Assembly (NCBI RefSeq): GCF_026340675.1
Contig: NZ_JAPEOX010000002.1
Location: 1,984,001-2,048,000 of the forward strand
DNA length: 64,000 bases
Origin: Streptomyces sp. NBC_01264
Lineage (GTDB): Bacteria > Actinomycetota > Actinomycetes > Streptomycetales > Streptomycetaceae
Reading direction: 5' to 3'
The position numbers and the translations under genes are program-made. Below are positions 24,725-35,633 of the stretch, piece by piece. Position 1 is the stretch's first letter, and the number at the start of each line of letters is the position of its first letter. The notes beneath the pieces were generated by a model. It did not search any database. It saw only the letters and a list, made by a program, of their open reading frames with translations, and was not told where the DNA came from.

Positions 24725-26301
24725 CGGGCACCTCCCTGCGCGGCGCCGTCGGTCCGGACCCCGGTCACCACCCGGTCGCCCTCGCCGAGGGTCCCGCCGT
24801 CCAGCACGGTGACCTCGGCATGGCCGTCGCCGGTGGTGCCGGGCTTCACCCGGACCCGGCGCTGCCTGCCGTCGTCCTCGAGCACGGTCACGGCGGTGGA
24901 GCCGTCCGCGCCGGCCGACACCGCCGTGACGGGCACGACCAGGACCTTGCCGCCGGTCGTGGCGGCCATGACGGTCAGGCGGACGTTCTGCCCGGCCCAT
25001 TCGGCCTCCAGTGCCCGGCCCGGTTCGAGGACCATCAGGTACCCGTCCCCGTCGGCCTGCCCGCCGCCCTGCCCACCGGGCGGCTGCCCGGCCTGGGCGC
25101 CGCCGTCGGCGCGCGGCGTCGTACGGGTGGTGGCGATGGACCGTACGGAGGCCTTGGCGGTGGCGCCGTTGACCTCGGAGAGGAGCTCCGCCTCCTGGCC
25201 CGCCCTGATCAGGCCCTTCTGGTGGTCGGGCACGTAGCCCTGCACCACCAGGGCGCCCGCGGCGACGGTCATCACGGCTCCCTGCACCTTCCCGCCGAGG
25301 CGTGCGGGGAGGTCCTGCACCCGTGCGGGGAAGCTCTCCAGGAACGTCACCTCGCCGGACGGGACCATGGGACCCGCGGCCGCCCGCGCGGCCACGAGCC
25401 CCTCGCGTGCGGTCGCCAGGTCCTCCCGGGCGCGGCCGACCGCTTTGCGCAGCGACTGCAGGTCCCGGCCGCCGCCGTCGGCCTTCCCGGGCGTTCCGGT
25501 GGTCGAGCCGGTGGTTCCGCGCGAGCCGGCTCCGGTACCGGCGCCGGCCTCCGCGTTCTCCAGCGCGTCCTTGGCGTCGTCCAGGGTCCGTTCGGCCGAG
25601 GTCACCTGTGCTTCGGCCGCGGTGACGGCCGCCGATCCCTCCGCGCCGCCGACCGGAACGGGTTCATAGCCGACCGCCTCGTAGAGCTTGGTGACCGCCG
25701 ACTTCGTGCCCTCGCCGAACCGTCCCCGGTTGTCGGGGGACGTGGAGTGGCCCAGCCGTTGCAGCGCGTCCTGGAGCTGGCCCACGTCACTCCCCTGGGC
25801 GCCGGGCTTGAGGTCGCGGTAGAGGGGAACGGCGCCCTGGAGGGCGATCACCGGGCGGCCGGAGATCTCGACCAGCAGCCGGCCCGCGCCGACTTCGTCC
25901 CCCGCCTTCAGCGGAAGTTTGGAGACCGTGGGACTGCCTCCGTCGGCCGTGCCGCCGGGGGTGATCTCCACGCTCTGGCCGGCGACCACGGTGCCGCGCA
26001 GGATCACCGAGGAGGCCAGCGGCCGGTACTCGACCGGCGCGGTGATCACGGACGGTGCGGGGGGCCGGGAATCCGCCGCCGCCTGCGCGGGCGACTTGAT
26101 CAGCAGGGAGGCCCCGAAGCCCGCCCCGGTGAGCCCGACCGCACCCACCGCGATCAGGGCGAACCAGCGGCGCCCGCTCCGTACGCCGTCACCGGCCTTG
26201 CCTCCGCCGGTGCGGACCGCCTCGGCCACGTGCGCGTCCTCGGCCACGTGCGCGTCCACGTGCGTGTCCACGTCCACCGAGGGTTGTCCGTCGTTCCGCA
26301 T
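24721..26301 (-). CDS. MacA-like adaptor with peptidoglycan-binding domain
   Basis: 526 aa. A cytoplasmic N-terminus contains a small Asp/His/Ala/Val repeat (DVDTHVDAHVAEDAHVAEAV). One membrane anchor follows (WFALIAVGAVGLTGAGFGASLLI). After a lipoyl/barrel part comes a peptidoglycan-binding domain (LKPGAQGSDVGQLQDALQRLG, then FGEGTKSAVTKLYEAVGY), a Gly-rich linker and coiled-coil region, and C-terminal beta-barrels. It links the ABC pump to the cell wall. Its ATG directly follows the TGA of the lipoprotein gene. Confidence 0.87.
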   Translation of the reverse strand: MRNDGQPSVDVDTHVDAHVAEDAHVAEAVRTGGGKAGDGVRSGRRWFALIAVGAVGLTGAGFGASLLIKSPAQAAADSRPPAPSVITAPVEYRPLASSVILRGTVVAGQSVEITPGGTADGGSPTVSKLPLKAGDEVGAGRLLVEISGRPVIALQGAVPLYRDLKPGAQGSDVGQLQDALQRLGHSTSPDNRGRFGEGTKSAVTKLYEAVGYEPVPVGGAEGSAAVTAAEAQVTSAERTLDDAKDALENAEAGAGTGAGSRGTTGSTTGTPGKADGGGRDLQSLRKAVGRAREDLATAREGLVAARAAAGPMVPSGEVTFLESFPARVQDLPARLGGKVQGAVMTVAAGALVVQGYVPDHQKGLIRAGQEAELLSEVNGATAKASVRSIATTRTTPRADGGAQAGQPPGGQGGGQADGDGYLMVLEPGRALEAEWAGQNVRLTVMAATTGGKVLVVPVTAVSAGADGSTAVTVLEDDGRQRRVRVKPGTTGDGHAEVTVLDGGTLGEGDRVVTGVRTDGAAQGGAR

Positions 26302-27207
26302 TCAGTTCGCCAATGCCTCGTTCGCCGACTTGATGACCGTGCCCTGGTCCTTCTTGATCTCGGCGAAGCCGGCGGCGTTCTGCTCGATGTAGTCGCTCTG
26401 GATCTTCGTTTCGGCGCGGAGCAGCACGGTGGCGAGCTTCGTTTCCTGCTTGCACTTCACGTCGGCCTTGGCCACGGTCTTCTCCTCCGGTGAGGCGGAG
26501 TTCCCCTGGACCGCGTACTTCTCGACGGGCTGCAGGAAGGCGGTGTGCTGATATCCCGACGTCTTCATGCAGGCCGCCCATTCCTCCTGCGCCTTCTTGA
26601 ACTCCGGCGTCTCCTGGGCCTTTCCGAAGGAGGAGTAGTCGATGCTGAGCAGTCCGATCTTGCCCTTCGAGGGGTCCTGCACCTTGTCGAGCCCCAGCTT
26701 GCGGCCGGCCTCCCCCACGCAGCCGCCCTCGGGGATGTCCTTGCCCTGATAGCTGCCGCCCGCGCCCGTCTTGGCGCCCTTGGCTCCGTAGACCATGTAC
26801 GCCTCGGGCGGAAGCTTGGTCCCGCCGGACACCGCGCCCACCGCGTGCTCGCGGTCCTCCGCCGAGGGGATCACGTGATAGCCGTGCTCAGCGGCGATCT
26901 TCTCGCTGACCACGCCGTACCGACGGGTCAGCACCTTGGCCGGTTCGGCCTTCTTGGCGGGCCAGTCGAAACCGAACCGCTTCATGCAGTCGGATGCCAG
27001 TGTGGCGTGAGCGGAGTCGACCTGCGCCTGCTGCTCGGGGGTGAAGAGGTAGGCCGACACCGGGAGGACGATGTCGGCCTCCGTGACGACATCCCGGACG
27101 GCCGAGCCGCCACCGCCGGCCCCGTCCCGTTCCTGGCCGCCCTCCGAACAACCGGTGAGCAGCAGCGTGCCGACCCCGGCGGCGATGACAAGACGTGCGT
27201 AACGCAA
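26302..27207 (-). CDS. lipoprotein of unknown function in export operon
   Basis: 301 aa from a TTG start with AGGGG 5 nt upstream. Signal peptide ends in lipobox LLTGC (cysteine about residue 20). The mature part has paired cysteine segments (SDCMKRFGF, GGCVGEAG, WAACMKTSGY, DVKCKQETK) and a helical C-terminus. I do not recognise a defined domain beyond this actinobacterial lipoprotein pattern. It abuts the adaptor gene with no gap, so it probably works with the export complex, perhaps in substrate capture or sensing. Confidence 0.82.
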   Translation of the reverse strand: MRYARLVIAAGVGTLLLTGCSEGGQERDGAGGGGSAVRDVVTEADIVLPVSAYLFTPEQQAQVDSAHATLASDCMKRFGFDWPAKKAEPAKVLTRRYGVVSEKIAAEHGYHVIPSAEDREHAVGAVSGGTKLPPEAYMVYGAKGAKTGAGGSYQGKDIPEGGCVGEAGRKLGLDKVQDPSKGKIGLLSIDYSSFGKAQETPEFKKAQEEWAACMKTSGYQHTAFLQPVEKYAVQGNSASPEEKTVAKADVKCKQETKLATVLLRAETKIQSDYIEQNAAGFAEIKKDQGTVIKSANEALAN

Positions 27208-27235
27208 GGGAACCCCTGGATAGAGTGGATGTGCT

Positions 27236-27268
27236 GTGGTGGGGCGGAATTGGCCTCCGCCCCACCAC
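27236..27268 (-). terminator. 13-bp hairpin after I36-like genes
   Basis: Arms 27236-27248 and 27256-27268 are perfect complements with a 7-nt loop. It lies just past the stop of the first I36-like gene, downstream on the minus strand. Confidence 0.6.
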
Positions 27269-27284
27269 GGTCATAGGGCGGCGA

Positions 27285-27731
27285 TCAGAAGTTGTACGTG
27301 GTTCCCGCGCAGTTGTCGCTGAAGTTGTGCGAGTTCATGACGTCGTTGGCGTACTTGCCGTTGCTGAGGTAGATGTCCGCCATGTTGGACAGGTGGCCGT
27401 AGGCCGATACCTTGAAGCAGGGACCGGCATATCCGGAGTTGTAGTACACCGAGACCTTCGTGTCCCAGTCCCAGTTGTCGATGGAGCTGACATTGGAGAC
27501 GACGTTGTCACCCCGGTAGAGCGCGATGCCGGTGCCCCCGTAGGTGATGTTGGACCAGTTGGTACGGGAGCTGAAGTCGTCCCGCTTGTATCCGCCTTCG
27601 TTGAAGTCGCTGTCCGCGTAGAGACAGACGTTGTCGGTGGTGCAGATGGCCTGCGCGGGTGCAGCCATGACGATTCCCGCACCGAAGAGGGAGGCCACGG
27701 CGAGCAGCGTTGCCGAAGTACGTCGAATCAT
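27285..27731 (-). CDS. secreted I36-like (beta/gamma-crystallin) protein 1
   Basis: 148 aa. Sec signal peptide (MIRRTSATLLAVASLFGAGI, cleavage after APAQA). The mature domain has four cysteines (ICTTDNVC, GPCFK, DNCAG) and the pattern VCLYADSDFNEGG, TKVSVYYNSGYAGPCFKV, NSHNFSDNCAG. This matches peptidase inhibitor family I36/SMPI-like folds, but inhibition is not shown. AGAGGAAAC precedes the ATG. Third and last of a tandem set, with a hairpin terminator after it. Confidence 0.82.
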   Translation of the reverse strand: MIRRTSATLLAVASLFGAGIVMAAPAQAICTTDNVCLYADSDFNEGGYKRDDFSSRTNWSNITYGGTGIALYRGDNVVSNVSSIDNWDWDTKVSVYYNSGYAGPCFKVSAYGHLSNMADIYLSNGKYANDVMNSHNFSDNCAGTTYNF

Positions 27732-27794
27732 GAACTGTTTCCTCTTTTTCGTTCCGTGCCGAACAAACGGCGTGCCCCATGTGCGGTGGGGAGA

Positions 27795-28238
27795 TCAGAA
27801 GTTGTACGTGGTCCCCGTGCAATTGCTCGTGAAGTTGTGCGAGTTCATGTTGTCGTTGGCGGTCTTGCCGGAGCTGAGGGTGATGCTCGCCATGTTGCCC
27901 ACGCTGCCGTAAGCAGCGACCTTGAAGCAGGGGCCGGCGAAACCGGAGTTGTAGTACACCGAGACCTTGGTGTCCGGGTCCCAGTTGTCGATGGAGCTGA
28001 CGTTGGCGACGACGCCGTCGCCCGCGTAGAGCCGCCAACCCGCGTATTCGTACGAGATGATGGACCAGTTGTCACGGGAGTTGAAATCGTCCCGCAGGTA
28101 TCCGGTGTGGCCGCTGTCCGACCAGAGACAGACGTTGTCCTGGGTGCATTCCCCTGCCTGCGCGGGCGCGGCCATGGCAACTCCCGCGCCGAACAAGGAT
28201 ACGGCGGCGAGCAGCATCGCCGAAGTGCGTCGCATCAT
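27795..28238 (-). CDS. secreted I36-like protein 2
   Basis: 147 aa paralogue. Signal peptide MMRRTSAMLLAAVSLFGAGV ending APAQA. Mature part starts GECTQDNVCLWSDSGHTGYLRDDF and keeps the four cysteines and the VSVYYNSGFAGPCFKVAAYG block. The loop after NWSIISYEYAG differs most from the others, where a reactive or binding loop may lie. GAGGGAAG precedes the ATG. The 63-bp gap to copy 1 has only a weak CCCCA/TGGGG hairpin. Confidence 0.82.
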   Translation of the reverse strand: MMRRTSAMLLAAVSLFGAGVAMAAPAQAGECTQDNVCLWSDSGHTGYLRDDFNSRDNWSIISYEYAGWRLYAGDGVVANVSSIDNWDPDTKVSVYYNSGFAGPCFKVAAYGSVGNMASITLSSGKTANDNMNSHNFTSNCTGTTYNF

Positions 28239-28313
28239 GATTCTTCCCTCGTCTTCGATTCCTGCCGAAATGACTGCCGATGAATATCGGCAGCAGATGC
28301 GATCCGCCGCCGG

Positions 28314-28766
28314 TCAGAAGATGTTGTACGTGTTCCCCGCGCAATTGTTGCTGAAGTTGTGCGAGTTCATGTTGTCGTTGGCGGTCCTGCCGGAGCTGAG
28401 GGTGATCTTCGCGAAGTTGTCCACCAACCCGTAAGCCGCGACCTTGAAGCAGGGGCCGGCGTATCCGGAGTTGTAGTACACCGAGATCTTGGTGTCCGGG
28501 TCCATGTTGTTGACGGAGCTGACGTTGTCGGCAACGCCGTCGCCCGCGTAGAGCAATCTGGTGGGGGCGTAGTCGTAAGTGATGGCGGACCAGTTGGAAC
28601 GGGAGGTGAAGTCGTCCCGCTCGAATCCCGTGAAGTTCGCGTCAGAGTAGAAACAGGCGTTATCGGGAGTGCAGACCGGGACGGCCTGTGCGGGGGCGCC
28701 CATGGCGACTCCCGCGCCGACCAGGGATGCCGTGGCAAGCAGCATTGCCGAAGTACGTCGAAGCAT
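28314..28766 (-). CDS. secreted I36-like protein 3
   Basis: 150 aa paralogue and first of the set. Signal peptide MLRRTSAMLLATASLVGAGV ending APAQA. Mature part VCTPDNACFYSDANFTGFERDDF, then ISVYYNSGYAGPCFKVAAYG and NSHNFSNNCAGNTYNIF. Cysteines are conserved. GAGGAA lies 8 nt before the ATG. The 224-bp gap upstream, below the AraC gene, is the likely promoter region for the three copies. Confidence 0.82.
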   Translation of the reverse strand: MLRRTSAMLLATASLVGAGVAMGAPAQAVPVCTPDNACFYSDANFTGFERDDFTSRSNWSAITYDYAPTRLLYAGDGVADNVSSVNNMDPDTKISVYYNSGYAGPCFKVAAYGLVDNFAKITLSSGRTANDNMNSHNFSNNCAGNTYNIF

Positions 28767-28990
28767 AGGTGCATTCCTCGAATTCGATCCGTGCCGCGCG
28801 TGCGGCCGACAAGAGGCGAGAGGCGCGGGGAAAGGCGGCGCGATGGCGCCCTCCGCATGCGCATATGGCGCGGGTCGGAGGCGAGTCGCACACCCCTCGA
28901 ATCGTGTTCACCCGGGCCCGTGTCGCCGGAGGTGAATCTAGGCCGGAACGGCGTGCCGTGGTGTGCGTCGAGTGCCGCGTTTGTGTGCCC

Positions 28991-29959
28991 TCAGTGCCGT
29001 GGGGCGGCCAGGGAGAGCGCACGGTGTTCGGTGGGGGTGATGCCGTAGGTTTCGCGGAACGCCCGGCTGAACGCGGTGGCGGTGGGGAAGCCCCAGCGAG
29101 CGGCGATCGTCTGGACGGGCCGGCCGCTCAGTTCCCGGCACACGAGGTCGGCGTGGGCGCGCTCCAGGCGGCGTTGGCGAATGTGTGCCGCGACGGTCAG
29201 GGGCTGGTCGCCGAAGAGGGCGTGGAGACGGCGCAGGGAGAGGTTGTGCCGATCGGCGATCGTCCGGAGAGTCAGGTCCGGGTCGCCGAGATTGTTCTCG
29301 ATGAAGCGGTAGACCCGCTGCAGGGTCTCCTGCGCACGGGCCTCGGCAGGCGCCTGGCCGGGTTCACCGAGCAGCCGCGCCAGGAACGCGGTGGTCAGGT
29401 CCAGGGTGACGGCCCCCATCGCCCGCAGCTCCTCGGGGTGACAGTGCGGGCCGCGTGCGACCAGCGTCTTGAGGAAGTCGGCGAGGATCGCCCCCGACCC
29501 CACGTCCGCGGCCAGGGGCCGTGCCAGGAGGCGGTCCACCCGGTCCGATCCCAGCGCCAGGGAATGTCGGGGTATCTGCAGGATGACCGTCCCGGTCTGC
29601 TCGCCTATGCAGGCGCCCTCACTCGGCCGTGAGGTGTCCGTGAGCATGAGATTCCCCGCGACCAGGGATTCATTGCCTCGCTGCGAGATCCTGACGGTGC
29701 CCTGTGTGATGAGCGCCAGCTGCAGGTGTTCGGGATCGCCGCGCCGGACGTGGGCCGAGGTGCGCCGCGAGGTAACCGGTGAGCAGGTCAGGGAGGACAG
29801 CTGCGCAATGCCGAGGTCCACATACATGAGGCTCGCCCGGAAGTCGGCCCAATGCCGGGTGTTGAGCGTCACGGGCATCACATCGCTGGACACCGTTTCG
29901 CAGAACCAATCAAATCTGTCGTCTCGCTCGACAGCATCCGACGTAACCAGCGAAACCAT
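28991..29959 (-). CDS. AraC-family regulator (AraC-binding-like domain)
   Basis: 322 aa. The N-terminal cupin-like domain (RFDWFCETVSSDVMPVTLN, then HLQLALITQGTVRISQRG) is of the AraC_binding_2 type. Residues about 220-315 form the AraC HTH domain, with NNLGDPDLTLRTIADRHNLSLRRLHALFG and WGFPTATAFSRAFRETYGITPTEHR. It is close to NahR/XylS-like and GerE-less regulators in streptomycetes. GAGGG precedes the ATG. Same strand as the I36-like genes just downstream, so control of them is plausible but unproved. Confidence 0.88.
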   Translation of the reverse strand: MVSLVTSDAVERDDRFDWFCETVSSDVMPVTLNTRHWADFRASLMYVDLGIAQLSSLTCSPVTSRRTSAHVRRGDPEHLQLALITQGTVRISQRGNESLVAGNLMLTDTSRPSEGACIGEQTGTVILQIPRHSLALGSDRVDRLLARPLAADVGSGAILADFLKTLVARGPHCHPEELRAMGAVTLDLTTAFLARLLGEPGQAPAEARAQETLQRVYRFIENNLGDPDLTLRTIADRHNLSLRRLHALFGDQPLTVAAHIRQRRLERAHADLVCRELSGRPVQTIAARWGFPTATAFSRAFRETYGITPTEHRALSLAAPRH

Positions 29960-30051
29960 GCCATCCCTCGCACCTCAACGTGACAGCCATCCAGTCCTTG
30001 ACCGGGTCGCCGGCGACATGACCATGATCGCAGCAGCCCTCACCCGGATCA

Positions 30052-30150
30052 GGACGCCCCGGAGACCGAACGGGCCTGCCACGCGCGGCCGATGCCGCGG
30101 ATCAGCGCCGGGTACGCCCCCGGATACCGGAAGGGCTTGACGCCCGCCAT
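30052..30150 (-). other. possible small ORF or gene remnant
   Basis: Reads MAGVKPFRYPGAYPALIRGI and 13 more residues, directly below the exonuclease gene. In the same frame the reading continues upstream (ALGRVY) without a clear start. It looks more protein-like than random high-GC translation, but I do not recognise it. It may be the 3' end of a lost gene, or a real 33-aa product. Confidence 0.25.
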
Positions 30151-30212
30151 GTACACGCGGCCGAGCGCGCGATCCGCGACCGGCTGCTGCGCCGGGCGGC
30201 CCGGCTCGTGCG

Positions 30213-30956
30213 TCAGACCCGGTACGGGACGACGGGCCAGGCCCGCTCGACTGTCGCCCCGGGGTCCGAGGTGCGCCGCAGGTAGCTCTGCAGCGAGGCC
30301 GCCTGCTCGGCCGCCGCGCGGACCTGGAGCTCGTGCAGGTCGGCCAGGGCGACCGTCCCTATCGCCGCGTGCACGGCGCCCATCCGCCGGGCGGCGCGGG
30401 CCGCCGCCAGCGCGTCCGCGCCCGCGTCGTGCGCCGCTTCCAGGCTCACGCCGTAGTGCTCGCAGAGGGCCTGGAGGGTCCGCCGGCCCTTGCGGTAGCG
30501 GTCCGCGTGCTTGTCCAGGACCAGGGGGTCGATGACGGGCGGCGCGGTCGTCCCGGTCCAGCGCTCGCCGAGCGGACGGATCCCGTGGCGGCGGCACTCG
30601 CGGTCCAGCAGGGTCAGGTCGTACCGCGCGTTCATCACCACCAGCGGGGTGCCCGAGCCCAGTGCCTCCACGAGCGTCCGGGTGATCTCCTCGATCGCCG
30701 GGGCCGCCGCCATCCCCCGCGAGCGGGCGTGGTCCGTGGAGATGCCGTGGATGGCCGAGGCCTGCTCCGGGATGGGCACGCCCGGGTCGACCAGCCAGGT
30801 CCGCTCCCGGGCCACCTGCCCGTCCGGACCGACCGTGACGACGGCCGCCGTCACGATGCGGTCGGACTCGGTGTCGGTGCCCGTGGTCTCCAGGTCGAAG
30901 GCCACCATCGGCCCGCCGTGCCAGTCCCCCATCCAGTCCCCCGCCCAGTCCCCCAT
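30213..30956 (-). CDS. DEDDh 3'-5' exonuclease (DnaQ-like)
   Basis: 247 aa. Exo I motif MVAFDLETTGTDTESDRIV (Asp and Glu), Exo II VMNARYDLTLLDREC, and Exo III HDAGADALAAARAA with the catalytic His and Asp, so the DEDDh set is complete. It resembles the proofreading epsilon subunit but stands alone, as in many actinobacteria. The first residues repeat GDW three times (MGDWAGDWMGDW), so the true start may be an internal Met. GGGG precedes the ATG. Confidence 0.88.
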   Translation of the reverse strand: MGDWAGDWMGDWHGGPMVAFDLETTGTDTESDRIVTAAVVTVGPDGQVARERTWLVDPGVPIPEQASAIHGISTDHARSRGMAAAPAIEEITRTLVEALGSGTPLVVMNARYDLTLLDRECRRHGIRPLGERWTGTTAPPVIDPLVLDKHADRYRKGRRTLQALCEHYGVSLEAAHDAGADALAAARAARRMGAVHAAIGTVALADLHELQVRAAAEQAASLQSYLRRTSDPGATVERAWPVVPYRV

Positions 30957-31135
30957 CGCGTGCCCCCCGTACCCGTCCCTCTACGTCAACGGCTTTCAGC
31001 CTGACACGGGCCACTGACAACTCCGGAGCCGGGTCCGCCCCCGGTCATGTGACTGAGCGGGACAGGTCCCACGGGCCGTACCGCTCCGGGACATCCCTCC
31101 ACGGCGTCACGAGTCGGGATCCGCTTCCGCAGCGG
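30957..31135. other. non-coding stretch before IS remnant
   Basis: No gene seen. With 31331-31422 and the IS5 remnant it makes a 466-bp region without an intact gene between the exonuclease and the next ORF. Confidence 0.5.
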
Positions 31136-31330
31136 ACAAGCCCACAGTCACAGTTTCAGCCCGTCCTCGAGGCCATCCGCGTACCTCGCATCGGCCCTGT
31201 CCGGCCGCGCACGCGGCCGGACAAGGTCCGCGCCGACCGAGCATACGGATCCCGCACGAACGGCACCTGCTTACGCAACCGGGGCATCCGCTGCACCATC
31301 GCGGAGAAATCCGACCAGGTCCGCACCGTG
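31136..31330 (+). pseudogene. IS5-family transposase fragment
   Basis: In one frame it reads SQFQPVLEAIRVPRIG, then RPRTRPDKVRADRAYGSRTN and RGIRCTIAEKSDQ. This is the DDE-domain segment typical of actinobacterial IS5-group transposases (normally followed by RNRKKRG). Both ends of the gene are missing, so it cannot be active. No terminal inverted repeats were found. Confidence 0.75.
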
Positions 31331-31422
31331 CTGGTTGCCGGCGTCAACGAGTGGCTCTGACACAGCTGACCGGGAGCGGGTCACCCATTCCTTCCCCGCC
31401 TGCCGTCGGCCAGGATGACCGG

Positions 31423-31980
31423 GTGACACTCCACGTCGTTCTCGCCGGTGACCACGTCCGCCTTCTGGAGTCCGCCCCCGCTCCTGCGGCCTCCGCCCCC
31501 AACGGCATCATCCCCGCGGTGGCCATACGGGACGTCGACCCGGATGCCTCCCCACCGGAGATCCGCACTGTCTCGGGAGAGATCCTCTTCGTCTCAGCTG
31601 AACGGCGTGCCGAACTGGAACGGTTCCGCAGAGACAACGGGATTCCCCGACGGTCCAGGCCCGACGTGTGGGGCGACCTTCTCGAGCCCTTCCTCGACAC
31701 CGAGTTCACAGCCGAGCGCCGAGCCGCCACTCAGGCCCGCCTGGACCAGGCTGGTCTGGGACCAGACGAAGTGGCCGACATCCGGCACAAGGTCGCCCCA
31801 TTGATGCGCGCCTACAACACTGTCCAAGAGGACTGGCACCACCTCGGCCTGGCCGACCTCCTGGACGCTGCAATCGCAGACTGGATTCCTCAGGACCAGC
31901 AGATCAAGCCCGGGGAATGTGCCGCCTTCTGCGCCTGGGCGATGAAGATTGCGGACCTCGGCTCTCGCAACAGGCCCTAG
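31423..31980 (+). CDS. hypothetical protein between IS remnants
   Basis: 185 aa. No family recognised. The N-terminus is mainly beta-like (LHVVLAGDHVRLLES, IPAVAIRDVDPD, GEILFVSAE). The C-terminus is acidic and helical (FLDTEFTAERRAATQARLDQ, DLLDAAIADWIPQDQQIKPGE). GTG 31423 has a weak AGGA upstream; a longer in-frame start at 31351 would add 24 residues of low quality. It lies between IS5 and IS110 remnants, so it may be a passenger or a gene cut by insertion; its last residues border the IS110 remnant. Confidence 0.55.
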   Translation: MTLHVVLAGDHVRLLESAPAPAASAPNGIIPAVAIRDVDPDASPPEIRTVSGEILFVSAERRAELERFRRDNGIPRRSRPDVWGDLLEPFLDTEFTAERRAATQARLDQAGLGPDEVADIRHKVAPLMRAYNTVQEDWHHLGLADLLDAAIADWIPQDQQIKPGECAAFCAWAMKIADLGSRNRP

Positions 31981-32020
31981 TTGGCTGCCATCCGTGGCTG
32001 TGTGGGCCTGGCCGCCCGGC

Positions 32021-32556
32021 GCCCCACGACGACCCGGCCGGGTCGTCAACCGGGCCCGGCGACGGATACCGCGGCGAGGGCAGAACCGACGCCCGCGACG
32101 CCTTGGTCATCGCAGACCAGGCCCGCATCCGCCGGGACCTCCATCCGATGCGGCCCACCGACGAGGCCACCATCGAGCTGAAGGTCCTCAGCGGCCGCCG
32201 CACGGACCTCGTCCGTGGCCGCACCCGGGCCATCAACCGCCTGCGCTCCACCTTGACCGGCATGTTCCCTGCCCTGGAGCGCGCTCTCGTCCTCACCCGT
32301 GCCGGCCCGCTGGTCCTCCTCGACGGCTATCAGACGCCGGCGGCGATACGGCGTACGGGCACCGCCCGGCTGACCCGATGGCTCCGCGCCCATGGCGTCC
32401 GCCCCCCGGAGGAGCTCGCGGCCACGGCGGTCGCCACCCCCGAACAGCAGGCTCATCGAGGACCGCTTCCGCACCCACGACCTCGCAGTGCTTTTCGATC
32501 TGCTCGACGAGTTCCTCTCGGAACGAGAGGCGAACGCCCGCGCGGCGATCGTGTGA
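32021..32556 (+). pseudogene. IS110-family transposase remnant, frameshifted
   Basis: PGRVVNRA in one frame continues in another as DGYRGEGRTDARDALVIADQ, then MRPTDEATIELKVLSGRRTDLV, INRLRSTLTGMFPALERAL and LLDGYQTPAAIRRTG. This is the DEDD-domain core of IS110 transposases. One extra C near 32057-32060 breaks the frame, and a second shift near 32448 leads to LIEDRFRTHDLA. The C-terminal serine domain is absent. Dead copy. Confidence 0.78.
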
Positions 32557-32596
32557 TCATAGGACGTCGCATTCCTTCGCCCGCGAGGTGATCTGT

Positions 32597-35615
<3,019 letters not shown>

Positions 35616-35633
35616 CCATCGCCGCACGCGACC

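Noticed and set aside
26225..26280. CRISPR-like or regulatory repeat (CACGTGCGCGTCC units)
   Set aside because: A short in-frame repeat encoding the Asp/His/Ala/Val N-terminus of the adaptor protein. No spacers; no CRISPR array was found anywhere in the window.
31136..32556. Active insertion sequence
   Set aside because: Both transposase pieces are truncated or frameshifted, and no terminal inverted repeats or target duplications could be found.
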